Positions 24,832 to 34,452 are shown, counted from the first letter of the stretch. The stretch: DNA of 64,000 nucleotides from Dictyoglomus sp. NZ13-RE01 (GCA_002878375.1 NIRF01000010.1:4392-68391); one strand, 5' to 3'. Program-made: numbers and translations. Notes: generated from the letters alone by a model not told the origin.

Positions 24832-25635
24832 ATGAAAAAGATTTTGATTTTTGTATTTCTCCTTCTTCTTTCCACATTTATTTTTGCAGAGCCTGTTAAG
24901 TATCCATTAGTTTTCAATGATCCTACAAATGATGATAAAGGACCTGGAACATACACTTACCCTACAGATGCAGTTTTTAAGCCAGGATGTTTTGATCTAA
25001 CCAAGGTAGTTATAGATGCAGACAATGATAATGTATACTTTAAAATCTCCTTTAGAGCACCAATAGAGAATCCATGGGGAAGTGCTTTAGGACTCTCTGT
25101 ACAAACAATCCACATCTATATTGATAAAGATCATAAAGAAAACTCTGGATTTAGGGATTTTATTCCAGGAGTTAGGGCTCAAACAACTCCTGAAAGTGCA
25201 TGGGATGTAGCTATATTAGTAGAAGGATGGCAAACAGAGCTTAAAAGTGCTGTAAAATCAGCAGCTCCTGAAATGTATAAGGCATGTATTTTCCCAACAA
25301 AAGGAGTATCCGTAGAAGGAAATACCATAGTAATTCCTGTTCCCAAAAAGAGCTTAGGAGGAGATTTTGAGAAAGGATGGGGCTTCCAAGTATTCATCTT
25401 AGGGCAAGAAGGCTTCCCTACTCAAGATCCTGTCTCCTGCAGAATCAGAGAAGTAGTATCTACATCCCAGCAATGGAGATTTGGTGGTGGAGATGATTAC
25501 TATGGAGATCCCAATATTATTGATCTATTAGATTATGAAGGAATAAATCAATTTGAGGTTCTAAGCAAGTATAAGAGTGATGCAAAATTTGAAAAGAATG
25601 TTTATGCACAGGTACCATTCGTATACGTCAAGTAA
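24832..25635 (+). CDS. Secreted glucodextranase C-terminal-type (DOMON-like) protein
   Basis: This 267-residue protein has a signal peptide (about 1-19, ending IFAE) and consists of a single domain like the C-terminal module of glucodextranases. The same domain forms the end of the GH57 enzyme encoded next: both have FNDP/DDP.GDD, a YPT.AVFKPG.FD opening and the shared end QWRFGGGDDYYGDPNIIDL. It has no catalytic domain. It may be a carbohydrate- or surface-binding protein that partners the GH57 enzyme; this is inference from homology and position. Confidence 0.75.
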   Translation: MKKILIFVFLLLLSTFIFAEPVKYPLVFNDPTNDDKGPGTYTYPTDAVFKPGCFDLTKVVIDADNDNVYFKISFRAPIENPWGSALGLSVQTIHIYIDKDHKENSGFRDFIPGVRAQTTPESAWDVAILVEGWQTELKSAVKSAAPEMYKACIFPTKGVSVEGNTIVIPVPKKSLGGDFEKGWGFQVFILGQEGFPTQDPVSCRIREVVSTSQQWRFGGGDDYYGDPNIIDLLDYEGINQFEVLSKYKSDAKFEKNVYAQVPFVYVK

Positions 25636-25653
25636 AAAGGAAGGTGAAGGAGC

Positions 25654-28600
25654 ATGAGGGGTAGAAAATTACCCTACCTTATCACAATAGTTCTTCTTAT
25701 TCTTTTGACCTTTGGATTCTCACAGGAGATGCTTCCTGTGGGAGAGCCTCCTGTTAAGCCATATATATCCTCTACACAAAAAGTAGAAAAACCTCTGTAT
25801 CTTGCTATCTTCTGGCATCAGCATCAGCCCTTCTATTATGACTCTTCCAAAAATATGATGCTTCTTCCATGGGTTAGGATGCATGCCATAAAAGACTACT
25901 ATGATATGGCAAGCATCCTTCAAAATTATCCCCAAGTAAAGGCAAACTTCAACTTAGTTCCATCACTTCTTTATCAATTGGAGCTTTATTTAAAGCATGG
26001 AGTAAAAGATAAGTATTTAGTATTAACAGAGAAATCTGCAGATGAGCTTACTGATGAAGATAAAGATTTTATTCTAAGAAGATTTTTTGATACTAATTGG
26101 GATAGGATAATAAAGAGATTTCCAAGATACTGGGAGCTTCTCCAAAAAAGAGGAGCATCTGCCACCGACGACGTAATTTTAAAGGCTATAAAAAGCTTCA
26201 CTGTACAAGACTTTAGAGATCTACAAGTTTGGTTTAACTTAGCCTGGTTTGATCCTGATTTTCAAGAGAACGATCCAGACTTAGCAAGATTAATTGAAAA
26301 GGGGAAAGACTTTACCGAAGAAGATAAAAAGATCGTAATAGCTAAACAATACTACATAATGTCACAAATAGTGAGTATCCATGAAAAATTACAGAGGAAA
26401 AAACAGATAGAAGTTACCACAACTCCTTTCTTCCATCCCATTCTACCTCTACTTGTAGATTCAAAGTCCGCCCGAATTGCTATAGAGGACATTCCTCTTC
26501 CCAAAGCTACTATAAGTTATCCTGAGGATGCACTCGCTCAATTAAAGATGGCAGTAAACTATTATAGGGCGAATTTTAAACAAGATCCTAAGGGACTCTG
26601 GCCTTCAGAAGGTTCTGTAAGTAAAGATATTATCCCTTATGTGGCTCAGGCTGGAATAAAGTGGATGGCAAGCGATGAGGAAGTTTTATCAAAATCCTTA
26701 GGAGTTCCCATAGTAAGAGACTCTAAAGGAAATGTACTAAATCCTGAAGTACTATATCAACCTTACTATGTAGAAAAAGATGGTAAGAAAGTAGCAATGG
26801 TATTTAGGGACAAAAATCTATCAGATAAAGTAGGATTTGTTTACAGTGGAATGAAAGGGGAAAATGCTGCAAAAGATTTCATGGGTTATTTGGAAAGGAT
26901 CTATGAGAAAGTGAAAGATAAGGATGAGCCATATCTTGTAACAGTAATATTAGATAGAGAAAACTGCTGGGAATGGTATGAAAAGGATGGAAAAGAATTT
27001 CTACATACACTATATAAACTCCTAAGCGATAGTCCCTATATTGAGACAGTCCGTTTAAGTGACTACTTAGAAAAATATCCACCTAAAAAAACTATAGAGA
27101 ATTTACATGCAGGATCATGGGTAGATGGAACCTTCTCCACATGGATAGGAGAGGATGAAGAAAATAGGGCATGGGATCTATTAGATACTGCACGCAAGGA
27201 ATTAGTTTATGCCACTTTAAAGGCTCGCCAGGCAGTTTCTCCCGTCCTAAATCCTGATAAATTAATGAATAATTTCCATAAGGCATGGTTTGAATTATAC
27301 GCAGCAGAGGGAAGCGATTGGTTCTGGTGGTATGGAGATGATCAGGATTCAGGAAACGATCTTGGATTTGATCAACTTTTCAGACAACACTTAACAAATG
27401 TATATAACTTAATAGGGAAAGAGCCACCTCCCGCCTTATCCTTACCCATCGTAAAGATTGGAGAAGAAAAACCGGTCCAAGCTCTACAGGCAAAATTCAC
27501 TCCCAAGATTGATGGAAAAGTAGATCCTGAGGATGAATGGAAGAACTCTGCAATTTACGAGGCTAAGAAGGGAGTAGGGCTTTTTGCTCAACCTGCAGAA
27601 TACATTGAAAAACTATACATGGGAATGGATAACGACTCTCTCTATTTCTTAGTTGAATCTAAAAAAGATCTAAAAGAATTCTTAGGAAAACCCTACTATC
27701 TCGCCATATACTTCTCCCATCCTACATGGGACATGATAAATGTTTATCCCAGAAACTCTAATGAATCCTTAGGCTATCCTATCTCCTACGAGGTAATATT
27801 AGATCTTTCTAAAGTATCAGAGTTTGGAGTGGTAGATGCAGTTGTAAATCAAGCCCAAGGAAATAACAAATGGAAAGAAGTTGATAAAGTCAAAGCAGGA
27901 ATCTCCTCAAAATATATAGAAATAGGAGTACCATTTAAAGTTCTTGGATTAAAAGGAAGAGAAAGGGTATCCCTCAATGTAGTATTTGGGAAAGAAAAGC
28001 CTGAGGATGTAGTCCCTTATTATATACCTATATCTGTCACCGTACCTGAAGCAAAATTAGAAGTAGTTTACTTTAGCATCGATGATCCTGTGGGAGACGA
28101 TTATGGATGGGGCGGAATAGTTTATCCTACAGCACCTGTATTTAAGCCAGGAGTATTTGATATAACCCATGTAGAAATGGGAAAGAGCAAGGATCAGATA
28201 GTATTCAAAGTAAAGATTAGAGGAGATCTTGAAAACTCTTGGGGCTCTCCAACAGGATTATCTGTCCAAACTATTGATATTTACATTAATGATGGGAAAG
28301 GAGGACCCCTCTACTATAAAGCACTACCAGGAAGAAATGCGGATATACCTGAAGGATGGAACAAAGCTATATGGGCAGAGGGATGGTATCCTTCCTTTGT
28401 AGAACCCGTTATAGATGAAAAAGGAAAGTTAACTCTAAAGGATACAAAAGGAATAGTACAGGTAACGACCGAGCCCACAGAAAAAACAATAATTATATCC
28501 GTACCAGAAAAGGTTTTGGGTACTCCTAATCCAGATTGGAAAATCCTCATAATCCTCTGTGGACAAGAAGGATATCCAAGACCTGGAAGCTGGAGAGTAA

Positions 28601-28803
28601 GAGAAGTTGAGGAAATGGCTTCCCAGTGGAGATTTGGTGGCGGAGATGACTACTACGGAGATCCCAACATCATTGATATGATTGTTCCACCAGGACAAAG
28701 GCAAGAAGATATTCTTTCTGGTTGGGTAAGTAGTGAGAATGAAGAAGAAAACGTATATGTGAAACTCCCCTTAATCCCCCTTAGGGACCTGCTAAACCAA
28801 TAA
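25654..28803 (+). CDS. Secreted GH57 amylopullulanase-type glycoside hydrolase
   Basis: This 1049-residue enzyme begins with a signal peptide (about 1-23) followed by a family 57 catalytic domain. HQHQP (55-59) is the first conserved region, GLWPSEGSVS holds the nucleophile Glu319, and VILDRENCWEWY holds the likely acid/base Asp434. Residues about 610-790 resemble a CBM9/DOMON module (PKIDGKVDPEDEWKNSAIYE), and 798-1049 is a glucodextranase-C-type domain with QWRFGGGDDYYGDPNIIDM. It should cut alpha-1,4 and possibly alpha-1,6 links of starch-like glucans outside the cytoplasm, feeding the importer encoded upstream. Exact specificity is not predictable. Confidence 0.9.
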   Translation: MRGRKLPYLITIVLLILLTFGFSQEMLPVGEPPVKPYISSTQKVEKPLYLAIFWHQHQPFYYDSSKNMMLLPWVRMHAIKDYYDMASILQNYPQVKANFNLVPSLLYQLELYLKHGVKDKYLVLTEKSADELTDEDKDFILRRFFDTNWDRIIKRFPRYWELLQKRGASATDDVILKAIKSFTVQDFRDLQVWFNLAWFDPDFQENDPDLARLIEKGKDFTEEDKKIVIAKQYYIMSQIVSIHEKLQRKKQIEVTTTPFFHPILPLLVDSKSARIAIEDIPLPKATISYPEDALAQLKMAVNYYRANFKQDPKGLWPSEGSVSKDIIPYVAQAGIKWMASDEEVLSKSLGVPIVRDSKGNVLNPEVLYQPYYVEKDGKKVAMVFRDKNLSDKVGFVYSGMKGENAAKDFMGYLERIYEKVKDKDEPYLVTVILDRENCWEWYEKDGKEFLHTLYKLLSDSPYIETVRLSDYLEKYPPKKTIENLHAGSWVDGTFSTWIGEDEENRAWDLLDTARKELVYATLKARQAVSPVLNPDKLMNNFHKAWFELYAAEGSDWFWWYGDDQDSGNDLGFDQLFRQHLTNVYNLIGKEPPPALSLPIVKIGEEKPVQALQAKFTPKIDGKVDPEDEWKNSAIYEAKKGVGLFAQPAEYIEKLYMGMDNDSLYFLVESKKDLKEFLGKPYYLAIYFSHPTWDMINVYPRNSNESLGYPISYEVILDLSKVSEFGVVDAVVNQAQGNNKWKEVDKVKAGISSKYIEIGVPFKVLGLKGRERVSLNVVFGKEKPEDVVPYYIPISVTVPEAKLEVVYFSIDDPVGDDYGWGGIVYPTAPVFKPGVFDITHVEMGKSKDQIVFKVKIRGDLENSWGSPTGLSVQTIDIYINDGKGGPLYYKALPGRNADIPEGWNKAIWAEGWYPSFVEPVIDEKGKLTLKDTKGIVQVTTEPTEKTIIISVPEKVLGTPNPDWKILIILCGQEGYPRPGSWRVREVEEMASQWRFGGGDDYYGDPNIIDMIVPPGQRQEDILSGWVSSENEEENVYVKLPLIPLRDLLNQ

Positions 28804-28804
28804 A

Positions 28805-28837
28805 GAGGAGAGGGGGATGGCCCCCTCCCCTCTCCTC
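28805..28837. terminator. Hairpin between convergent operons
   Basis: An 11-base-pair perfect stem (GAGGAGAGGGG at 28805-28815 with CCCCTCTCCTC at 28827-28837) separates the GH57 gene from the convergent glycosyltransferase. The minus-strand side ends in TTTATT, so it likely terminates both. Confidence 0.65.
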
Positions 28838-28844
28838 CAGATTA

Positions 28845-30098
28845 TTAATTCCCATTTCTAAACCTTGGCGTTTTCTCCCAAGTTATATTTCTCCTGAAGA
28901 TTAGCCAAGTAAGAGCATCCCAAAAACCTAAGGAAATATAGTACATGTTAAAAAAGAATACAAATAAAATTAAAGGGATTAACCTTATTCTATAGATTGC
29001 TCCATCTAAAAAAGAGGCAAGTACTATTTGATAGAAAGGAGCAAAATTTCCAAAAGTATTTGTGGAAGATATAAAAAGAAAGAAGAAGATAGAAGAAATT
29101 ATAGCCATTTCACCTGCAAAAAACAAAAAAAGAGAATCAATAATACCTAATAGTAACAAAAATGGAATTAAATAAACACATAAAAGAAGTACTCCATCGA
29201 CCTTTTCCCAAATATTAAGATTTTTAGATCTTATCAATGGTATAATATATTTAAACATTACCTGATTATGTCCTCTGGACCATCTTCTTATTTGTCTTCC
29301 CCTTATCCTCCAATCTTCCGGTACTTCCTCATAACATTCTGTCCTATTGGAGTAAGCTACTTTCCAGCCATTTATGTATAAACGAAAAGTAAGTTCGGTA
29401 TCCTCTGCTAAAATATTTTCATCAAAGTATCCATACTTTTCCAAAAGGTCTTTCCTCACTCCTCCCACAGTTCCCCCATATTGGGGAATTAATCTCAAGT
29501 TAAATCTTGCCTGCTGATCAACCTGATATCCCGCAGTTCTTTCCAAATCGAGTATTCTCGTTAAAAAATTCTTATCTGTATTTAAAGGTACAACTCTACC
29601 CATAACTGCTCCCACTTCTGGATTTTTGAAAGCAACCACAAGATCTCTAATTATTCCCTTAGAAGGTAAATAGTCTGCATCAAAAACCAATATTATCTCT
29701 CCTTCTGCTATTTTAATGGCATCATTTAGGGCAGATGGTTTCCCACGCCTACCATTATTTCTATGAAGAGGTTTTATAAAAGGATACATAAGGGTGTAGG
29801 TTTCGAGAATTTCTGGGGTTGAATCTTCGGAGTGATCATTTATAGGTATGATTTCTAACTTTTCCTTAGGATAATCAACATTTACTAAAAGATCCAATAT
29901 ATCCTTAGCTACATTTTCTTCGTTATGCATAGGAATCAAGATTGATACATATGGAAGCTCACTGTCAATTATATCATGATAAAAGATCCTCTGTCTTCCA
30001 AAAGCTCTATTTATAGTAAAGATAAGATGCCTTATATAATATATAGTTAAAATAACTGCAAGGAAAAATATATAAAATTTTCCAACTAATATAGCCAT
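28845..30098 (-). CDS. Processive membrane glycosyltransferase, family 2 (BcsA/PgaC-like)
   Basis: This polymerising glycosyltransferase has one or two N-terminal helices, a GT-A domain and several C-terminal helices. In the numbering from the upstream ATG (30104), Asp90, the DAD motif (142-144), Glu-Asp (234-235) and QIRRW (271-275) match the D,D,D,Q..RW set of cellulose, hyaluronan and poly-GlcNAc synthases. The ATG at 30098 is preferred since GAGG lies 7 bases before it but only 1 base before the ATG at 30104; the difference is two residues. It is the last gene of an exopolysaccharide-like operon. The polymer is unknown; a PgaC-like role fits the adjacent deacetylase-like gene. Confidence 0.85.
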   Translation of the reverse strand: MAILVGKFYIFFLAVILTIYYIRHLIFTINRAFGRQRIFYHDIIDSELPYVSILIPMHNEENVAKDILDLLVNVDYPKEKLEIIPINDHSEDSTPEILETYTLMYPFIKPLHRNNGRRGKPSALNDAIKIAEGEIILVFDADYLPSKGIIRDLVVAFKNPEVGAVMGRVVPLNTDKNFLTRILDLERTAGYQVDQQARFNLRLIPQYGGTVGGVRKDLLEKYGYFDENILAEDTELTFRLYINGWKVAYSNRTECYEEVPEDWRIRGRQIRRWSRGHNQVMFKYIIPLIRSKNLNIWEKVDGVLLLCVYLIPFLLLLGIIDSLFLFFAGEMAIISSIFFFLFISSTNTFGNFAPFYQIVLASFLDGAIYRIRLIPLILFVFFFNMYYISLGFWDALTWLIFRRNITWEKTPRFRNGN

Positions 30099-30835
30099 TT
30101 CCATACCTCTAACTTATTTTTATAACGATTTGCCAAAATACTTACATAAAAAGAATAAATTCCAATTACATAAACAAAATCCAGAAGAGGACCAAAGTTG
30201 AAGAAGAACAAGGGCATTACCAGATAGGATAATTTCTTAAGAAGGAAGAGAAAAAGAGTATATCTAACCGCAGAAAAAACAATAGAATAAGTGAAAATGC
30301 CAAGAACTACGATAAAATCTAAAAATATAGGAGATGGAAGAATCGAAAGTCCAATTCCTAAAGAAATAATACTAAATAATATTATGCCTATTTGCATCTT
30401 TATATATAATTCTGAAAAGGTCTTTATATCATAGGGAAATCTTTCTTTAAAGAACAAAAAGTAAAGAGCGGAGATTAAAAGTATTATAAAATTGTAAGAG
30501 ATAAAAAGATAAAAGGGAATGGGAATATTTACTTTTCTAAGAAGTATTATAAATAAGATGCTTACTACTATGGCGAATAGACAGAGAGAGTTTGTTGGAT
30601 ATGGAGCACTAAACTCAATTAGCTTAAGCCTCCAAAATAAGAAATTAATTTGTGTTGTACTTACATAAAAATAAGAAGAAAGATGGTATAAAGAAAAATC
30701 AGAAATAAAATCTATAATTTTTTCTAAAAAAAGAAGTATTATCGTTAGAAATGGCGAAGTAAGAAGGATAAACTCAATAATAAGATCTTTATAAGACTTA
30801 CCAATTTTCCTGTAAGATCTATGGTATTCTATCAT
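30086..30835 (-). CDS. Polytopic membrane protein of unknown function
   Basis: This 249-residue protein is not recognised. It is very hydrophobic with about six predicted helices (for example FLTIILLFLEKIIDF, LFAIVVSILFIILL, IGIILFSIISLGIGL) and short charged loops. Its ATG overlaps the stop of the deacetylase-like gene (ATGA) and its end overlaps the glycosyltransferase by 13-19 bases, so it is co-translated with both and probably belongs to the same polymer synthesis or export complex. Confidence 0.6.
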   Translation of the reverse strand: MIEYHRSYRKIGKSYKDLIIEFILLTSPFLTIILLFLEKIIDFISDFSLYHLSSYFYVSTTQINFLFWRLKLIEFSAPYPTNSLCLFAIVVSILFIILLRKVNIPIPFYLFISYNFIILLISALYFLFFKERFPYDIKTFSELYIKMQIGIILFSIISLGIGLSILPSPIFLDFIVVLGIFTYSIVFSAVRYTLFLFLLKKLSYLVMPLFFFNFGPLLDFVYVIGIYSFYVSILANRYKNKLEVWKWLY

Positions 30836-32625
30836 AATCTTCTAAAGCTTAGCTCAATACTTTTTATTTTTTTATTAATTATTATATAATACCAATCATC
30901 ATCTTTATCAACCAAAAGATTAGGATTCTTTAAATCAAAAGTAAATCTTTCCTTTGGTATTGCTATGGATATACCATACAGATCTATAGGATTTGAAAGC
31001 TTTACATTTAGACTATCATTTTCAAAACTAAATCTATAAGTTGTTTTCAAAAATCTCAATATAAAGTCAGCAAAAAATCCCATAGATTTAACCAAAACTT
31101 TTGATTCTCCAATATCTTTTATTAATCTTGTGTTAAGTAATTTAACTGCCCTTGGATATGTTGATAATATATCGTAAGGGTGAGAATATATAAGCCTTAT
31201 AACTCGATTCCTTTCCACATAATCAACGATGCCCAGTAGCCATTTTTCAACCTTTTCCTCACTAACCTTCTTTTTCTTCATTTCATAAAAGGATGCGCTG
31301 TTCTCATAAGGGAGAATTGGGAAAGCCAAAACCTTATCTGAAACCATTTTTTCATTAAAGAAGGTTCTATTGGGAGATGATCCTGAATCTCCTGTATAAT
31401 AATAACTATTGAAGCCTAACTCTTCCAAAATTTTGGTTGTTGTAGGTTGTGGATGCACTCCATTTGGAGCAGAATATTCTCTAATTTTATAATTTACAAT
31501 CTTTTCAAGAGCGTCCTTATTCCTTTTGATAAAATCCTTTATCTGTTCATATGAAAATTTGTTTTTTATGAGACCATCAGAAAAATAATTATGAGCCCAT
31601 CCCCCATGACATCCTATCTCTCCAAAGTCTTTCAAGATCGATACAAAGTTTCTCCCTTTACCTTCTGCATCAAAGCCTAAATTATCTCCTGGTACATCTC
31701 TAAAATCTCCTGCAGTAATATGAATGGAATATGGGATGTATTTTGAGAAGTAGTTTTCATTAACCAGTATTGGTATATTCTTCCATTCTATACTGGAATC
31801 TACATGCCAATTTATTACAAGTCCACCTTTTGCAAAAAAGGTATTTTGTAGATGAGGAATTTTCAATACTTTGAATAGATAAAATCTTAGGATTAATCTT
31901 AAAGGTAAGTCATCAGAATATGCTTTTAAATATCCTAATGGCAAGTTTACATAAAGTATCTTAGAATTATTTTTGCTACTTTTCAAAACAACAATAGGGA
32001 TTTTATTATTCCTACCAGGCATAGCGTAACCATAAATATTGTAATTACTATCTTTTTGTATAACATTAGCTAAAGGATAAATGAGGGGACCATAAAAATA
32101 GCCAGAAAGTAATTTACCATCCTTCTTCTTACCTGGTGGGACCTCCAATTCATCCATAAAATATAGAAAACCATAAGTATAAACACTATCCTTAAAAGTG
32201 TTGTAAGGGCAATAATTAATGCCAACGATATCTGAAAATAGAGGCTCTTCTAAGAAATTTCCTCTCTTATCCTTTATACCTGCATCATAAATTATCGCAA
32301 CATTTCCTCCCCAATTAACAAATTCCTCAATAAATAACTTCGCATCTCTTGGGAGTATTTGACATTCCCCATCAGGAAAAATAATAGCAGGGTAATTTTG
32401 AGCTATAATCTTAGGAGAAAGGGACAAAAGCTCATAAGGGTCCATAATCTTAAAAGGCACTCCCTCTTCTTCCAGAACACTTTTATAAGCCCCTAAAACA
32501 TTAGAACCAATTTTATTAGATGAAACTAAAATTACACAGAAATCATCATTCCTACCATAAGAGGTAGATAAAAAAAGGAGAAGTAACAAGATTATTAGGA
32601 TTAAAATTTTATTCAGTTTTACCAA
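30832..32625 (-). CDS. Secreted protein with GATase-like and NodB-like deacetylase domains
   Basis: This 597-residue protein has an N-terminal signal or anchor helix (about 5-20). Residues 28-240 look like a class-I glutamine amidotransferase/ThuA-like fold (YPAIIFPDGE, NWGGNVAIIYDAG). Residues about 265-480 resemble a NodB-type polysaccharide deacetylase: NWHVDS (Asp276), CHGGWAH (His340, His345), then SAPNGVHPQP and YSHPYD. The His spacing is one longer than in standard NodB enzymes. A beta-rich tail follows. The start is a TTG near GAGGG with poor spacing and is uncertain. In context it may deacetylate the polymer made by the GT2 gene of this operon. Confidence 0.6.
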   Translation of the reverse strand: MVKLNKILILIILLLLLFLSTSYGRNDDFCVILVSSNKIGSNVLGAYKSVLEEEGVPFKIMDPYELLSLSPKIIAQNYPAIIFPDGECQILPRDAKLFIEEFVNWGGNVAIIYDAGIKDKRGNFLEEPLFSDIVGINYCPYNTFKDSVYTYGFLYFMDELEVPPGKKKDGKLLSGYFYGPLIYPLANVIQKDSNYNIYGYAMPGRNNKIPIVVLKSSKNNSKILYVNLPLGYLKAYSDDLPLRLILRFYLFKVLKIPHLQNTFFAKGGLVINWHVDSSIEWKNIPILVNENYFSKYIPYSIHITAGDFRDVPGDNLGFDAEGKGRNFVSILKDFGEIGCHGGWAHNYFSDGLIKNKFSYEQIKDFIKRNKDALEKIVNYKIREYSAPNGVHPQPTTTKILEELGFNSYYYTGDSGSSPNRTFFNEKMVSDKVLAFPILPYENSASFYEMKKKKVSEEKVEKWLLGIVDYVERNRVIRLIYSHPYDILSTYPRAVKLLNTRLIKDIGESKVLVKSMGFFADFILRFLKTTYRFSFENDSLNVKLSNPIDLYGISIAIPKERFTFDLKNPNLLVDKDDDWYYIIINKKIKSIELSFRRL

Positions 32626-33529
32626 TTCCCTCAGTTAAAACTTGACCATATATCAAAATATTGCTTTTTAATACTACCCCCTCCGCCCCTATAACAGATT
32701 TAATTTTTCCTTCATCACCTATTTTTACTCCATCAAGAATAACCTTTCTTTGTGAAAAAATATCTCCATTTACTTCTATATCTCCCCTTAAAGATACGTC
32801 TCCTTCTGCAAATATGTTCCCATTGATAATTAATCCTTCCTCCATATCAAGATTTATCCTACCATCTATTTTAACACTACCATTTATCTCATTTCTAATC
32901 TCTTCCCTTTTTCTTTTCTTACTAAATCCTGAAGCTAAAATTACCGGTTTTCCAAAGAGCCTTTTAAAAGTAACTCTTCTTCCAAGGCTAATAGACCTTT
33001 CAGAAGTTAGACTAAGCCCAAGTGAACAATTATCATTAACCTTTACATCCCCCAAAGCATCCGCCCATCTTATTATTCTTGTTCCTCTTCCCAAATCCAA
33101 ATTTCCATCTACAGCTATTGCTCTAATTGTATTAAAAGGTCCTATCTTAGCATTGCCTCTTACATAGATTTCCTTATTAAATGTTGTAAAAGGCTTAGTT
33201 TTTAAATTTTTAGCTACTACAATATGGTTAATCTCCAAGCTCTCAGGTATATATTCCTCTTTTATTGAAAATTCTAATTTTTCTTTTTCATCTCTCTTAA
33301 TATTTACCTCAAAAATTTGGTCTGAATCTAAATTCTCCTCTGAAATACCCAGAACCTCAATAGTCTTTCCTATAATATTTCTAAAGGATTTTCCAAAGTA
33401 TCTAACATCCTTGGAATAATTTAAGTCAATAAAAAGAGGCTTTGTATCCCTCGGTCTTTTCAGCTCAAAAAAAGAAGGGATAAAAGGTAAAGTTAATAGT
33501 ATTAAAAAAATGCCAAATATTGTTAGCAT
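32609..33529 (-). CDS. Bactofilin-like polymer-forming protein with membrane anchor
   Basis: The protein is about 306 residues long from the preferred start. One N-terminal helix (MLTIFGIFLILLTLPFI) is followed by a polar region and then short beta-helix repeats rich in the V.G.I..G pattern (GSVKIDGRINL, GLIINGNIFAEGDVSLRGDIEVNGDIF), typical of bactofilin or polymer-forming cytoskeletal proteins. The frame is open to 33553, but that part overlaps a TATAAT box; the ATG at 33529 sits 7 bases after the box, fitting a leaderless transcript. It is the first gene of the exopolysaccharide-like operon and overlaps the next gene by 17 bases. It may scaffold the synthesis machinery. Confidence 0.65.
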   Translation of the reverse strand: MLTIFGIFLILLTLPFIPSFFELKRPRDTKPLFIDLNYSKDVRYFGKSFRNIIGKTIEVLGISEENLDSDQIFEVNIKRDEKEKLEFSIKEEYIPESLEINHIVVAKNLKTKPFTTFNKEIYVRGNAKIGPFNTIRAIAVDGNLDLGRGTRIIRWADALGDVKVNDNCSLGLSLTSERSISLGRRVTFKRLFGKPVILASGFSKKRKREEIRNEINGSVKIDGRINLDMEEGLIINGNIFAEGDVSLRGDIEVNGDIFSQRKVILDGVKIGDEGKIKSVIGAEGVVLKSNILIYGQVLTEGIGKTE

Positions 33530-33536
33530 GGTTATA

Positions 33537-33566
33537 ATTATATCATGATACATAAAACTTTCTCAA
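33537..33566 (-). promoter_or_regulatory. Leaderless promoter of the bactofilin-like operon
   Basis: On the minus strand TTGAGA (33566-33561), an 18-base spacer and TATAAT (33542-33537) end 7 bases before the ATG at 33529. Transcription would start at or within a base of the start codon. Confidence 0.7.
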
Positions 33567-33591
33567 GCTTAAACTAAAGGAGGCTTGAAAG

Positions 33592-34452
33592 ATGAGTATG
33601 GGAAAGCTAATTTTAGTAATTCTTCTTTTCTCCCTCATTTTTTCTATGGGTCTTGCACCAAAGTATAAGGATGCCTTTATTTTGAATAAGCCATCCTCTG
33701 GAGATATAAAGACTAAAAATCTTCCCCTTACTATGGAGCTTAATTTTTGGAATATTGCTACATACGAAGGGGAAACTTGGATGGCTTTTTATGAAAAGGA
33801 TGATGCTATAAAATACTATGCGGATATAAAGAATATTGTACTTAGAAGTCCAAGCTCCTGGGTGCATGGGTATCCTGAAGTTTATTATGGATACAAGCCA
33901 TGGTCTTCCCACGGTATTTCACTTCCAAAGCTTCCTCTTCCTGTGAAGGTTTCAGAATTTCCAGAAGCCAATTTTGTAATGAAATATTCCCTATGGTACG
34001 AAAAAAATCTTCCTATAAATTTTGCTATGGAAACATGGATTACAAAGACTGAAAAACCAAACACTGTAACAAATGGAGATATTGAAATGATGGTATGGTT
34101 ATACGCCAATAATTTGGGTCCGGCTGGGAAAATTGTTGATACTGCCAAGATTCCTATTATTTTAAATGGAAAAGAAAAAGAATTAATATGGGATATATAC
34201 TTCTCACCTGGAGGATGGGATTACATTGCCTTTAAATCAAGAGAGAATATAAAGGAAGGAGAAGTTAAGATTCCTATAAAGCTTTTCTTGGTAAAATTGA
34301 AGGATGTAATTTCCAAATATTCATCTAAGGTTACCGATTACGATAACATGTATGTTTTAGATTGGGAAATAGGAACAGAGTTTGGAAGTCCTTACATAAA
34401 GGATGCCAAATTTGGTTGGATCTTTTCTAATTTTGATATTGAAGTAAAGTAG
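33592..34452 (+). CDS. Secreted GH12 endoglucanase
   Basis: This 286-residue enzyme belongs to glycoside hydrolase family 12, which cuts internal beta-1,4-glucan links with retention. A signal peptide covers about 1-20. The nucleophile is Glu165 in GDIEMMVWL and the acid/base is Glu263 in DWEIGTEFGSP, the two hallmark motifs of the family. AGGAGG precedes the ATG; a second ATG two codons later is possible. Its length is like that of Thermotoga-type Cel12 proteins. It is divergent from the exopolysaccharide-like operon and its stop directly abuts that of the convergent mgsA gene. Confidence 0.9.
   Translation: MSMGKLILVILLFSLIFSMGLAPKYKDAFILNKPSSGDIKTKNLPLTMELNFWNIATYEGETWMAFYEKDDAIKYYADIKNIVLRSPSSWVHGYPEVYYGYKPWSSHGISLPKLPLPVKVSEFPEANFVMKYSLWYEKNLPINFAMETWITKTEKPNTVTNGDIEMMVWLYANNLGPAGKIVDTAKIPIILNGKEKELIWDIYFSPGGWDYIAFKSRENIKEGEVKIPIKLFLVKLKDVISKYSSKVTDYDNMYVLDWEIGTEFGSPYIKDAKFGWIFSNFDIEVK

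Noticed and set aside
32661-33167. 168-residue plus-strand frame opposite the bactofilin-like gene
   Set aside because: It is antisense to the repeat region and rich in Ser/Pro/Leu as expected from the complementary strand of beta-helix codons.
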